From: Thermomicrobiales bacterium
GTDB taxonomy: Bacteria; Chloroflexota; Chloroflexia; Thermomicrobiales; UBA6265
DNA: 64,000 bases
NCBI GenBank assembly: GCA_020432165.1
Contig: JAGQGU010000004.1
Span: 1-64,000, forward strand
Reading direction: 5' to 3'
Shown: piece after piece, positions 16,010-24,529 of the stretch
How positions within the stretch are numbered: position 1 is the stretch's first letter
How the letters are laid out: each line of letters begins with the position of its first letter
Program-made: the position numbers and the translations under genes
Notes under the pieces: model-generated
Told to the model about the DNA's origin: nothing
Seen by the model: only the letters and a program-made list of their open reading frames with translations
Database searches by the model: none

Positions 16010-16596
16010 GATTCCCCGTCGGCCTCACTCATGAACTCCGCGAAGGTCTCATCAATCGTGTCGTCCGGATCGGGAGCTGCTTCCTGCGCAAGTGGGAGTG
16101 AATCCGCGATGCCCTGACTTGGCTGCCAAATATCGGTATCCAGCTTGTAAATGGCTCGTTGTTCGTCACCGATGCTCATGATCTCGTCGATATGACGCAC
16201 AGCCCACCGTTGACCGGAGAAGGGAAGTCGCACCGTCGCATCGTCGCGCTCGAACCAGGCAGCATCGCGATACTCCGGCGCGAGCCGTACTGGACTCTGG
16301 GACCTGAGGGTCACCGCGAAGACGGGGCTGAGCACCATGGCATCGCGGCCCTCGTCGTAGAACTGGTTGATATAGTCGGCTGAGTAGACCTCATCCACTT
16401 CCAGATCGATCGCTTCCTCAACGACTCTTCGTACCGTTTGCAGGGTGGTATCGCCCATGCGAATCTGGCTGTGAAAGGCTTGCCAGGTGTTGCCGAGACT
16501 TGCCTCGATAGCTCTCTGCAACAGCAGGAACTGAACACGGGCGTTCAGGCGGCGAAAGACGTAGACATCCACAATATCGGAAACGATTCTGGGCAT
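16006..16596 (-). CDS. NUDIX-fold protein with a degenerate NUDIX box
   Basis: The protein has 196 residues. The N-terminal strand DVYVFRRLNARVQFLLLQRA and the segment RMGDTTLQTVRRVVEEAIDL align with a NUDIX hydrolase. However, the REUxEExGU helix reads RRVVEEAIDL, so one metal-binding Glu and the terminal Gly are missing. YINQFYDEGRDAMVLSPVFAV and YRDAAWFERDDA fit the second half of the fold. The C-terminal 40 residues are acidic. It may hydrolyse a nucleotide with altered metal use or may be inactive. It lies upstream of uvrB on the same strand. Confidence 0.6.
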   Translation of the reverse strand: MPRIVSDIVDVYVFRRLNARVQFLLLQRAIEASLGNTWQAFHSQIRMGDTTLQTVRRVVEEAIDLEVDEVYSADYINQFYDEGRDAMVLSPVFAVTLRSQSPVRLAPEYRDAAWFERDDATVRLPFSGQRWAVRHIDEIMSIGDEQRAIYKLDTDIWQPSQGIADSLPLAQEAAPDPDDTIDETFAEFMSEADGES

Positions 16597-16614
16597 ATGA
16601 TGATCCTGTTGTTG

Positions 16615-17040
16615 TTAACGACGACGATAGAACATATTCTTGAGAATCTCGAGTGGTGATCGATGTTGTGACGAAACAGATGGCGAAGCATAGGCTTGTC
16701 CACGCCAGTAGTGAATCTCGTTCTGATGATTTTCGAATCCCATCAGTCTCCGCAGGCCTGGCACCCAGAGTGCTCCTACGGCAATAGTGCAGAATGCGAG
16801 CGCGAGCAGGCGAGAAGAATCACCGATCAACATCGCTATCAGCGCGCTCATGAGTGCGAGGATCAGAGGATTGAGGGTGATTGATTGCCAGATAGATCTC
16901 CCCAGCTCTGACCATTGAGTGCGACGTTCTTGCCTCTGCTTCTCTTTACGGCGTTGATTGAGATTGATTGGTTCCTGGGCCTTCTTCGCCAGAATCTCTT
17001 CGATTTCACGATCCAGTCTGGATTTTGGTTGCTCGGTCAT
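16615..17040 (-). CDS. Small integral membrane protein of unknown function
   Basis: The protein has 141 residues. A charged N-terminal third (RLDREIEEILAKKAQEP, then a Lys/Arg/Gln-rich helix) is followed by two adjacent transmembrane segments (about 64-80 and 83-100). The cytoplasmic tail is basic and ends FYRRR. The start is ATG 17040 with AGGAGT upstream; the frame stays open to 17115 without an RBS. It is 18 bp upstream of the NUDIX-like gene and probably co-transcribed with it. The family is not recognised. Confidence 0.65.
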   Translation of the reverse strand: MTEQPKSRLDREIEEILAKKAQEPINLNQRRKEKQRQERRTQWSELGRSIWQSITLNPLILALMSALIAMLIGDSSRLLALAFCTIAVGALWVPGLRRLMGFENHQNEIHYWRGQAYASPSVSSQHRSPLEILKNMFYRRR

Positions 17041-17126
17041 GATCGTGACTCCTGTGTCATCTTGCCTGATCATGATACTGTACGTGCTGGCACAGATTAT
17101 TGTTGGCGCAACCAATCAGGAATGAC

Positions 17127-17612
17127 ATGCACCACTCCGGGTACTTCCGCATCAATCTCATCGATCAACGCAGCACTATCAGCCTGCTCGCCCCGTCTCA
17201 TGGCCCCAAAATGCTCACCGCCGTCGCTGGACTCGATTTCGAGAGCAATCGTGATCTGCTCGAGGCTGCTTCCGGTATGGATAGGTTATGGATTCAGGCC
17301 GTTCAGGCGCAACTTGCCATGTTCGACGAGTTCAACGTCGAATCGCTCGATCCTGATTGGCAGTCGATCATCGAGAGACCCGATTCAGCTGTGCATCCTG
17401 CCTTCCGCGTTATCGATCCAATTACTCGCGCACGAAGCCTGGATCGTGGAGTGCTCGGCTTGATCGTCTTCAATCTGAAAGAACGACGCATCATCCAGGT
17501 GCAAAATGACTGGGACGAGCTTCGCCGTCAGGGTGAGGGACGTTATCTGGTTGACGGTGAGGAGCGTGCTTTCAGCTACTCGCTGCCGGATACCTGGAGC
17601 CTGGTGCCATAA
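17127..17612 (+). CDS. Hypothetical protein
   Basis: The predicted soluble protein has 161 residues and is not recognised. ATG 17127 is chosen because AGGA lies five bases upstream; a TTG at 17100 is also in frame. The middle is helical (AVQAQLAMFDEFNV). The C-terminal half, VLGLIVFNLKERRIIQVQND then WDELRRQGEGRYLVDGEE, looks like a beta-rich ligand-binding or regulatory fold. It is divergent from the membrane-protein gene and 18 bp upstream of the Imm5-like gene, so those two plus-strand genes probably share a transcript. Confidence 0.6.
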   Translation: MHHSGYFRINLIDQRSTISLLAPSHGPKMLTAVAGLDFESNRDLLEAASGMDRLWIQAVQAQLAMFDEFNVESLDPDWQSIIERPDSAVHPAFRVIDPITRARSLDRGVLGLIVFNLKERRIIQVQNDWDELRRQGEGRYLVDGEERAFSYSLPDTWSLVP

Positions 17613-17630
17613 CTGCACGTTGTTGAGGGC

Positions 17631-18140
17631 ATGCCGGTGATTCTGCCCAAGGTTCGCGATCCCAGACTTATAACGCTCCGGCGAGGCGGCACCCTCACCG
17701 ATGAGAATCATCGGTTGATGGCATGGTGGGCGGCTGACTGTGCCGAACATGTACTCCCGCTGTTTGAAAGCACTTGCCCTGACGATGATCGTCCGCGGTT
17801 AGCTATCGCATCCGCTCGCGCCTGGGTGCGTGGCGAGTGCGGGATGATGGAATCTCGTAGCGCCGGTGGCCATGCCAATGCCGCTGCCCGTGATCTGAAA
17901 GGTGCGGCACGATTCGCTGCGTTCGCGGCTGGGCAAGCCGCTTGCGTGCCGCATGTCGCCGCCCACAACCTTGGTGCTGCCTCCTATGCCATCAAGGCCG
18001 TTCGCGAAAGCGAAGGCATCTCAGCCGGACGTATGGAATGTCAATGGCAGCGTGATCGACTCCCAGATGCGATCCGAGACCTGGTGCTCGATGATCAACG
18101 GCAACGCAACGACATTTGCTGGTCCGTCTTCGATTTCTGA
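17631..18140 (+). CDS. Putative immunity protein (Imm5-like)
   Basis: The helical protein has 169 residues. The block PRLITLRRGGTLTDENHRLM then AWWAADCAEHVLPLFE, with RPRLAIASARAWVRGE and HNLGAASYAIKAVR, matches proteins I know as 'putative immunity protein' in actinobacteria and chloroflexi. The annotation comes from polymorphic-toxin bioinformatics; no biochemical function is established. No toxin, Rhs/YD-repeat or secretion gene is next to it, so it may be an orphan immunity gene or may do something else. Confidence 0.65.
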   Translation: MPVILPKVRDPRLITLRRGGTLTDENHRLMAWWAADCAEHVLPLFESTCPDDDRPRLAIASARAWVRGECGMMESRSAGGHANAAARDLKGAARFAAFAAGQAACVPHVAAHNLGAASYAIKAVRESEGISAGRMECQWQRDRLPDAIRDLVLDDQRQRNDICWSVFDF

Positions 18141-18154
18141 GAAGGTACAGGCGG

Positions 18155-18775
18155 CTAGATGATCCCGCGTTCCATGGCCATGGTGACCGCTGCAGTGCGG
18201 TCATTCACATCCAGCTTGCGGAAGATGTGAAGCAGGTGCGTCTTTACCGTCGCTTGACTCACGTGTAACTCGCTGGCGATCTCCTTATTGGAGAGTCCTT
18301 TCGCCACATGCTTCAGTACCTGCAATTCGCGGCTGCTTAGCTGCTCGATCTCTCCTTGCCGCACCGTGCGCATAAGCTGTGCCGCGATCGTTGGTGTCAG
18401 CCAGCCATCGCCTGCGTGAGTGGCGCGGATCGCACCGATTAACTCGTCACGAGACGTGTCCTTGAGCAGGTAGCCATTGGCTCCAGCCTCGGTGGCGCGG
18501 AGGATATCAGCATCCGTGTCATACGTGGTCAGCACCAGGATGCCGATATTGTTACCTTCGCTGCGTAAATGTCGGATCAGCTCGGGACCATCCATCTCAG
18601 GCATCCGCAAATCCAGGAGGATAACATCTGGCTGCGCTACGGCAAGGACCTGCAGCGCTTCCTTGCCATTGGCCGCTTCGCCAACAATCTCGATTTCGTC
18701 TGCATTGGCGAGCATGCCGGCGATACCGGTGCGCACCAGAGGATGGTCATCTACCAACATCACCCGTATTTTCAT
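18155..18775 (-). CDS. NarL/FixJ-family response regulator
   Basis: The protein has 206 residues. The receiver domain has VDDHPLVRTGI, the phospho-acceptor Asp55 in VILLDLRMPEMDG, and Lys in YLLKDTSRDEL. The LuxR-type HTH (about 142-200) contains LSSRELQVLKHVAKGLSNKE then IASELHVSQATVKTHLLHIF. Its ATG overlaps the kinase stop by four bases (ATGA). It is the last gene of an ABC exporter/two-component operon and probably regulates that transporter (inference from context). Confidence 0.93.
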   Translation of the reverse strand: MKIRVMLVDDHPLVRTGIAGMLANADEIEIVGEAANGKEALQVLAVAQPDVILLDLRMPEMDGPELIRHLRSEGNNIGILVLTTYDTDADILRATEAGANGYLLKDTSRDELIGAIRATHAGDGWLTPTIAAQLMRTVRQGEIEQLSSRELQVLKHVAKGLSNKEIASELHVSQATVKTHLLHIFRKLDVNDRTAAVTMAMERGII

Positions 18776-20022
18776 TGGTTCACCTCCGCGAGTGGAAAGG
18801 AGACGGTGAGCGATGCACCTTCACCTGGAGCCGAATCAAGGACGACAGTACCGCCCGCTGATTCGATGCGGTGTTGCATCGTGACGAGTCCCAATCGGAA
18901 TCCTTCTTCTCCCAGAGCAATCGCGTCGATATCAAATCCAACACCATCGTCGGCGATATCCAGCAATACCTCGTCTTCCAGCCAGGAGAGCGTTACCGTG
19001 ACGACATTCGCCACCGCATGCTTCTGGATGTTTCTGAGCGCTTCCTGCAGGGCTCGCACCAGGATGGTTTCCTGTACACGGGATATCGCTCTCGCCTGAC
19101 CTTCCTCAACAAAGGTGATACCCGGCTGATCCGAACGGGAGATGATGTCACGCAGGAGTTGATCCAGCGGTTGACTCTGGGAGACTGCCGGCTGCATTGC
19201 GCTAAGCATCGCTCTGCTGTCCTTCAGTCCCTGTTGAGCCGCCTCCAGGGCAAGGTGCCGATGGCGTGATGCCTGATCGCTACCGTTTCGTTCCATCTCC
19301 TCAGCGGCGCGCAAATTGGCGATGATGCTCGTGAACTGCTGCGCTACCGTATCGTGAATCTCGCCTGCGAGTCGCTGTCGTTCCTGGACCACACCGGCTT
19401 CGCGTTCTTGTTCCACCAGTGATGCTTGCGCCTGCTGTAACTGTGCCAGCAACTCTCGATTCCGCTCGGACTCTTGCTGGAACGACTCAATGTACTTGGC
19501 CATCATTCCGGAGAACCCGGTGATGAGCAGGAGTAGCGCTATTGCCGCCACGGTCCCGCTATTGAACTCGGTGAAGAGCGACGTGTTCCCGAACCCCAGC
19601 TGTATGCCAATGGTCAGAAGCAGAGCGTAGATAATGGCCGGGCGTGTGTAGAGATAGGCGAAGCCAAGCCAGTAAATGCCAAAGAGCAGGATGGATGTGG
19701 TGTTCCACAGGCGAATTGCGACGCAGATCGCTACCATGTTGCCGAGCAGGTAGACGACGGCGTGGAGATCGGATGCGATCAGATTCCAGCGTCCTACGAA
19801 CCAGAACCAGGCGATCAAGAAAAGCAGCGAAGCGACGAGTAGGGCTCGGCGAGCTCCGGACATCTCGGGGACAAAGAGACCGAAGACGATCAGTGCCACG
19901 GTGATGGCGCCGAAGATGGCCAGGAATCGGTAATACCAAACGCGATAGAGTTCATCTTCACGCGCGGCATCCTCGGTGATGCCGCAACGTGTCAAGCGAT
20001 TCCTGGTCACCGTTATTCCCAT
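18772..20022 (-). CDS. Sensor histidine kinase, HisKA_3 (NarX/LiaS/DesK-type)
   Basis: The protein has 416 residues. About six transmembrane segments span 32-175 with very short loops, so it is an intramembrane-type sensor. A coiled coil (about 180-215) follows. The dimerisation helix RQRLAGEIHDTVAQQFTSII carries phospho-acceptor His223. The HATPase_c domain has DIADDGVGFDI and GLVTMQHRIES. Its start overlaps the permease gene by 10 bp and its end overlaps the regulator by four. Context resembles LiaRS-type envelope-stress systems with an ABC transporter. Confidence 0.9.
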   Translation of the reverse strand: MGITVTRNRLTRCGITEDAAREDELYRVWYYRFLAIFGAITVALIVFGLFVPEMSGARRALLVASLLFLIAWFWFVGRWNLIASDLHAVVYLLGNMVAICVAIRLWNTTSILLFGIYWLGFAYLYTRPAIIYALLLTIGIQLGFGNTSLFTEFNSGTVAAIALLLLITGFSGMMAKYIESFQQESERNRELLAQLQQAQASLVEQEREAGVVQERQRLAGEIHDTVAQQFTSIIANLRAAEEMERNGSDQASRHRHLALEAAQQGLKDSRAMLSAMQPAVSQSQPLDQLLRDIISRSDQPGITFVEEGQARAISRVQETILVRALQEALRNIQKHAVANVVTVTLSWLEDEVLLDIADDGVGFDIDAIALGEEGFRLGLVTMQHRIESAGGTVVLDSAPGEGASLTVSFPLAEVNQ

Positions 20023-20750
20023 CGGAAGATGCGTGTTGAGATAATCATGCAGACTGCTCCGACTGCGACCAGATAGACGAGGTTCCAGATATCAATCGAT
20101 TCTCCCCACCAGGCAGCCTTGATAAGGTTGGTTACCTGTGTCATCGGTAGCCACTCAGTCCATTTTCGCAGAGTATCGCTGAATATCTCGCGCGGCATGG
20201 CTGCACCTGCCAGGAAGATCTGCGGAAAGTAGACGATGTTCGCGACCACGCTGGCCGTGCGCGGAGTCTTGAAGTACGCACCGATCAGGAATCCCAGTGA
20301 TGCCATGCTCAGGAAGCTGATCAGCAATACCAACACCAACATCAATGGTCGTTGGGGTGTCATCAGGTCGTAGACCAGTTTGCCAGCAATATAGAGGATG
20401 ACGAATCCGAGGGCGGTCAGCGCCAGATAGATCAACGCCTGTGCGCCAATAATCGCCAGTGGATGAATAGGAGTGGCGCGCAGACGTCGGAAGATGCCCT
20501 TATTTCGATACTCCGAGATGACGATCGGGATCGACATGATCGCTGTTGTGCCAATGATCATACTCATATAGCCGGGGACGGATACATCGACCGAGCCGAG
20601 ATTGTCCATCCAGTCTGTAGGTTCATTCCCGAAAACGCTTCCGAAGACAAAGAGCAGCATGAGCGGAAAAACAAGCGTGAAAAACATCGCTGCGGGTTCG
20701 CGCATGAAGAGCTTGAATTCAGTCTTGGCGAGGGTGAAGAAGCCTTTCAT
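20013..20750 (-). CDS. ABC-2 type transporter permease
   Basis: The protein has 245 residues and six predicted membrane spans, typical of drug, lipid or polysaccharide exporter permeases. It has EFKLFMREPAAMFFTLVFPL at the N-terminus and GTTAIMSIPIVISEYRNKGI as the cytoplasmic coupling region. The C-terminal third includes YFPQIFLAGAAMPREIF. ATG 20750 follows the ATPase stop by one base (TAACATG); upstream in-frame codons lie inside the ATPase gene. It pairs with the ATPase next door. Confidence 0.9.
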   Translation of the reverse strand: MKGFFTLAKTEFKLFMREPAAMFFTLVFPLMLLFVFGSVFGNEPTDWMDNLGSVDVSVPGYMSMIIGTTAIMSIPIVISEYRNKGIFRRLRATPIHPLAIIGAQALIYLALTALGFVILYIAGKLVYDLMTPQRPLMLVLVLLISFLSMASLGFLIGAYFKTPRTASVVANIVYFPQIFLAGAAMPREIFSDTLRKWTEWLPMTQVTNLIKAAWWGESIDIWNLVYLVAVGAVCMIISTRIFRWE

Positions 20751-20751
20751 G

Positions 20752-21663
20752 TTATGCCTCCTCCATGGTCGTGCCGCCGGTGAGCGAGATAAAGAGATCC
20801 TCCAGCGATGTATGTTCAGTGCTGAGATCGACCGGATCGATATCCATCTCACGCAGAGCATTTGCGACCCCGGCCATCAGAAACTTGCCGCCCTCGATGG
20901 TGACACGATCATTGGAGACGGAGACGTGTCCGATCCGGGCCAGACTTAGTGCATCGAATCCAGGTGCGGTGAAGGTAACCGTGCGGCGGTCGGAATGTTG
21001 CGCGGTGAGCTCTGCGGGTGTGCCGAGTGCCGCAATCTTCCCCTCATTCACCAGGGCAATCCGGTCGGCAAGGTACTCTGCCTCTTCCATGAAGTGGGTT
21101 ACCAGAACAACGGTCGTACCCCCATCGCGAATCTGTTTCACCAACTCCCAGCTTTGGCGGCGAGCGTTGGGATCGAGCCCGGTGGTGAGTTCATCGAGCA
21201 CCACAAGCTGCGGATTGTTCAGCAGCGCCAGACAAATGAAGAGACGCTGCTTCTGTCCACCACTCAGTTTCTCGAAGCGGGTGTTTAGCTTCTGGCTGAT
21301 GCCCCAGACCTCGGCGAGTTCTTTCCAGCTATGTGGATTCGTGTAGAAGCTGGAATAGAGTTCCAGTGCTTCCTGAGTGGTAATCGCCCCGGGGAGCTCC
21401 GCTTCCTGAAATTGCACACCCAGCACTTGTCGGAGCTTGCGCTCATCCGCGATCGGATCGTACCCGAGGGTGCGGACAGTGCCTGTGCTGGGGCGCAGCA
21501 TGCCACAGATCATATTGACGGTCGTGGTCTTGCCTGCGCCATTGGGTCCGATAATGCCAAAGATCTCCCCAGACTGAACGTCCAGGGAAATGTCATTCAC
21601 TGCCATCAGATCACCGAACGAGCGTGTGACGCCTTCCAGTCTCACTGCGGGTTGGGTCGTCAT
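20752..21663 (-). CDS. ABC transporter ATP-binding protein (ABC-2 exporter)
   Basis: The protein has 303 residues. It has Walker A GPNGAGKTT, Q-loop, signature LSGGQKQRL and Walker B LVVLDELTTGLD; the usual Glu-Pro after Walker B reads ELT. The H-loop His is in LVTHFMEEAE. The C-terminal domain of about 80 residues is the DrrA-like extension. GAGGAG precedes ATG 21663. It heads the four-gene operon ATPase-permease-kinase-regulator. The substrate is unknown; antibiotic or lipid export is usual for this class. Confidence 0.92.
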   Translation of the reverse strand: MTTQPAVRLEGVTRSFGDLMAVNDISLDVQSGEIFGIIGPNGAGKTTTVNMICGMLRPSTGTVRTLGYDPIADERKLRQVLGVQFQEAELPGAITTQEALELYSSFYTNPHSWKELAEVWGISQKLNTRFEKLSGGQKQRLFICLALLNNPQLVVLDELTTGLDPNARRQSWELVKQIRDGGTTVVLVTHFMEEAEYLADRIALVNEGKIAALGTPAELTAQHSDRRTVTFTAPGFDALSLARIGHVSVSNDRVTIEGGKFLMAGVANALREMDIDPVDLSTEHTSLEDLFISLTGGTTMEEA

Positions 21664-21693
21664 ATGTACTCCTCACCTTTTGGTGCGTGGTAG

Positions 21694-21786
21694 CACCCGT
21701 TTCTGTATTGAGTGTGACAAATGACGCCAGGAGCACCAACGGGTGAAAGGATGAAATCCGTATCAACCAGATGGCTGATACGGATT
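21694..21786 (-). terminator. Terminator hairpin after tyrA and nested inverted repeats
   Basis: AATCCGTATCA (21755-21765) and TGATACGGATT (21776-21786) form a perfect 11-bp stem with a 10-base loop, followed on the minus strand by TTTCATCC. It fits the end of tyrA transcription. Closer to the exporter start, CACCCGTT (21694-21701) pairs with AACGGGTG (21738-21745) over a 36-base loop. Confidence 0.65.
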
Positions 21787-21821
21787 CTTCATGAGCTATT
21801 GTGTTGGTCGCGTCCGGGAGA

Positions 21822-22811
21822 CTATCTCCTGGATTTGTCGTCCTTGTTACGGTTACCGAATCCGCCGAAGAGCATGCTGCGGAGCATGCCGCTGCCAGCC
21901 ATATTGGTGTCTTCAGCAGCCATTTCGGCCGAGCGTGGCTGTACCAGATCAGCCTGCTGTCGTAACTCCTGGGTATCCTTGAAGAACTGACCAAGAGCTG
22001 CCTTTGCCGCTTCCTCGTCTTCGTTCACCAGCTCTGCTCGGAATTCCTGCAGGGTCTTGATCATCGAATCCACCCAGCGTCCGATCGCATCCCGATTTGT
22101 CAGCACGATATCCCGGTGCATTTCCGGGCTGCCCAATGCCACACGTGTGGTATCGCGGAAACCTGTGCTGGCGAGTGTCTTCATATCGCGCCAACTACCG
22201 TCAGTCATCGTTGTCTTTACCAACGAACTGGCTACCACAAAGGGAAGGTGGCTGATACCGGCAACGTAGGCATCGTGCTCCTGAGGTTCGACAAAGAATG
22301 GCTCGCCATTGGTGGCCGCCACCAGACCGAGTACGGTCTGAATAGCGAGTTCGGATGCGGTAGAGGAGGGGCAAATGATCCAGCTGGCACCGTTGAAGAG
22401 ATCGGCGGAGGCAGCGTCCAGGCTACGTGAGCCCCCCGCCATGGGATGGGCCCCAACAAAGCTCACGTGAGCAGGCAGAATCTTCGCCCATTCCAGGACT
22501 TCGGTCTTGGTTGAACCGGTATCGGTGACGATAGCGTTGAACTTCAGGTGGGGAGCAATATCTTCGAACGCCTGCTTCATCGCACCAACCGGAATCGCGA
22601 GGATCACGATATCGGCATCGGTGATGGCATCGGGTAGCGACCACGGAATGTCATCAACCGCTTTCATCTTCTTGGCGAGTTGCTGATGCTCAATATCCGT
22701 ATCGAAGCCAGTGATTCTGAGTGCATTTTCGTTATCGGCACTCCACCGCTTCAGCGCCAAACCGAGCGATCCGCCGATAAGTCCCAACCCGACGATGGTA
22801 ACGTTTTGCAT
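21822..22811 (-). CDS. tyrA: Prephenate dehydrogenase
   Basis: The protein has 329 residues. The NAD-binding Rossmann fold starts at residue 2 with TIVGLGLIGGSLGLAL, followed by VILAIPVGAMKQAF and IVTDTGSTKTEVLEWA. Also visible are HPMAGGSRSLDAA, the catalytic-region His, and the helical dimerisation domain with SHLPFVVASSLV and SGFRD/STGFRDTTRVALG. It makes 4-hydroxyphenylpyruvate in tyrosine synthesis. ATG 22811 has GGAG eight bases upstream; the longer frame to 22874 does not start with the Rossmann strand. The C-terminal 50 residues are an extra charged tail. Confidence 0.93.
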   Translation of the reverse strand: MQNVTIVGLGLIGGSLGLALKRWSADNENALRITGFDTDIEHQQLAKKMKAVDDIPWSLPDAITDADIVILAIPVGAMKQAFEDIAPHLKFNAIVTDTGSTKTEVLEWAKILPAHVSFVGAHPMAGGSRSLDAASADLFNGASWIICPSSTASELAIQTVLGLVAATNGEPFFVEPQEHDAYVAGISHLPFVVASSLVKTTMTDGSWRDMKTLASTGFRDTTRVALGSPEMHRDIVLTNRDAIGRWVDSMIKTLQEFRAELVNEDEEAAKAALGQFFKDTQELRQQADLVQPRSAEMAAEDTNMAGSGMLRSMLFGGFGNRNKDDKSRR

Positions 22812-22821
22812 CGATATTCTC

Positions 22822-23376
22822 CTACGGGGTGTATTCTTCGACGTCGATTTCGCGCATCCAGCCTTCGTCGCCATCTTCCGTGCGGAACTTCATCCATTCC
22901 TGTCCGGATTCCATTCCGTCTCCCTGGGGATCGTCCGTTTCCTGGGATTCACCGAGATACATGAGCGGCGAGTTATTGGGCACGGCAGTAATGGCTTCGC
23001 CAGAGGCCACGCCTGGCCCAGGTCGGAGATTCACTGGTTGTCCGGCAGCGGTTTGATAATCGGGCACGAACTCATCGCTCTCCGTCGCTGTGTTGTCGGC
23101 CTGATTGTCGCCACCATTTGCGACTTCCTCAGTCGCCTCTTCGGTCCCTGTCTCAGCTTTGGGCTCGGATGTCGGCGGTACCTGGGTGGGTACGGCGGTT
23201 GGGATAACGATATCTCCCTGGCCAACGAAGTCGGAGACCACAGGCTCCAACTTTGCGTAAATCATGGTGAAGGCGGCTACGCAAACCATCAGCGTCACAA
23301 CCATGGAGACGCCGATCATCAGCCCCGATCGACGAGATCGTTGGCGCAGCCGTTGGTTCAATCCGGAATCGGTCAT
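22822..23376 (-). CDS. Membrane-anchored SH3b-domain protein
   Basis: The protein has 184 residues. A short basic N-terminus precedes one transmembrane segment (about 18-41). A Pro/Thr/Glu-rich linker (about 58-100) projects a bacterial SH3 domain (about 112-180) with PVNLRPGPGVAS and a WMKFRTEDGDEGWMRE end. Such proteins usually bind peptidoglycan or glycans outside the cell. It lies 10 bp upstream of tyrA, probably on the same transcript; a functional tie to tyrosine synthesis is not evident. Confidence 0.75.
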   Translation of the reverse strand: MTDSGLNQRLRQRSRRSGLMIGVSMVVTLMVCVAAFTMIYAKLEPVVSDFVGQGDIVIPTAVPTQVPPTSEPKAETGTEEATEEVANGGDNQADNTATESDEFVPDYQTAAGQPVNLRPGPGVASGEAITAVPNNSPLMYLGESQETDDPQGDGMESGQEWMKFRTEDGDEGWMREIDVEEYTP

Positions 23377-23502
23377 TCATTCATCCGTGTAAACTCGTGT
23401 GCAAACCTCGGGAACGTTCAAACGAAGACAGGTCTGCATTTGGGTTAGTTATAGCATGTGCCCTTGCTGAAGCCATAAATAGGCAAACATCGTCCGGAAA
23501 TC

Positions 23503-23532
23503 TTGGCATAATCGTGCTCGTCGTGGTATTCT
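23503..23532 (+). promoter_or_regulatory. Promoter of tRNA-Pro
   Basis: TTGGCA (23503-23508) and TATTCT (23527-23532) are separated by 18 bp and end 13 bp before the mature tRNA 5' end, giving a very short leader as usual for tRNA genes. Confidence 0.55.
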
Positions 23533-23545
23533 CACGTTCGTGCTA

Positions 23546-23622
<77 letters not shown>

Positions 23623-23628
23623 CGAGAG

Positions 23629-23657
23629 AAAGCCGTCACTTGTGTGGCGGCTTTTGT
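23629..23657. terminator. Bidirectional intrinsic terminator
   Basis: AAAGCCGTCAC (23629-23639) and GTGGCGGCTTT (23644-23654) form an 11-bp stem with one G-U pair and a 4-base loop, followed by a T on one strand and TTTC on the other. It separates the plus-strand tRNA-Pro from the convergent minus-strand hydrolase, whose stop is at 23659. Confidence 0.8.
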
Positions 23658-23658
23658 G

Positions 23659-24513
23659 TTATCCGCGGATTGTGTCAACTAATGACAATATCTCTCGAAT
23701 AACGAGATCGGGTTCGGTAATCGGAGGGTAGTGGCCAGATGCGGCCGCCTCCACCCATTTGCCACTTTCGCATGCCGCCGCGGTCTCCTGGTGTGCCTGA
23801 ATGAGTCCTGGCCGGAAACTCTTCTCCATACGACTCAACTTTGTGCCAGAAATCAAGGTGACCTCGATTCCGGAGAAGGCATCCGGCTTGGCAAGAAGCG
23901 TGCGCAGATCCGGAATGAAATGGTCGAATTCGGCATTGCCAACCCGCAGACCACTGCGTGCGAGATCGCCCCAGATGACTTCGCGCATGCAGTCGGCTGG
24001 CATATTCTTGAGCAGCCTCATCGAAGCCAGCCGGAGCCCAACGGTGTGCATTGCGAGTCTGGTGACTCGTTGGACCGCGTTGGGTTTCGACGGCCTGGAT
24101 TTCGTGAAGTACTCAGGATCGCGTTCGTCAGATTGGTCAACCAGAATCAGTCCGGCAACATCGTGCGATTTCCGCGACGTGAAGGTACGGACGATTGGTC
24201 CACCCCAGCTGTGTCCAACGAGGATGAATGGCCCTTCAAGGGAGTCCAGAAGCTGCCCCAGATCATCTGCGATACGGTCAAGCGAGCGCGCCTCATCATC
24301 CCAGTCACTCATACCGCTACCGGCGCGATCATACGTGACAGCAGTAGTTACCTGGGCTATCGCTGGTTGCACCAAACCCCAGTAGGATCCGGAGAATCCC
24401 ATTCCTGACTCGAACACCACGGTGGGTGTGCCGGTGCCCCGGCTCCGATAGTGGAGGCGACGGCCATCTGCCAGTTCGACGAACAACGAGTCGCCGAGAG
24501 TGTGGTTGCTCAT
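23659..24513 (-). CDS. Alpha/beta-hydrolase fold protein
   Basis: The protein has 284 residues. It has the oxyanion-region VVFESGMGFSGSYW, TYDRAGSGMSD, the nucleophile elbow GHSWGG (Ser), an acidic candidate in LISGTKLS, and the C-terminal catalytic His in ASGHYPPITEPDLV. The cap region lies between about 125 and 195. The start is ATG 24513 with AGGAAAAGG upstream; the extension to 24579 would overlap dnaG. The gene follows dnaG by 16 bp. It belongs to a broad esterase, lipase and haloperoxidase-like superfamily, and the substrate is unknown. Confidence 0.85.
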   Translation of the reverse strand: MSNHTLGDSLFVELADGRRLHYRSRGTGTPTVVFESGMGFSGSYWGLVQPAIAQVTTAVTYDRAGSGMSDWDDEARSLDRIADDLGQLLDSLEGPFILVGHSWGGPIVRTFTSRKSHDVAGLILVDQSDERDPEYFTKSRPSKPNAVQRVTRLAMHTVGLRLASMRLLKNMPADCMREVIWGDLARSGLRVGNAEFDHFIPDLRTLLAKPDAFSGIEVTLISGTKLSRMEKSFRPGLIQAHQETAAACESGKWVEAAASGHYPPITEPDLVIREILSLVDTIRG

Positions 24514-24529
24514 TGACCTTTTCCTGAAG

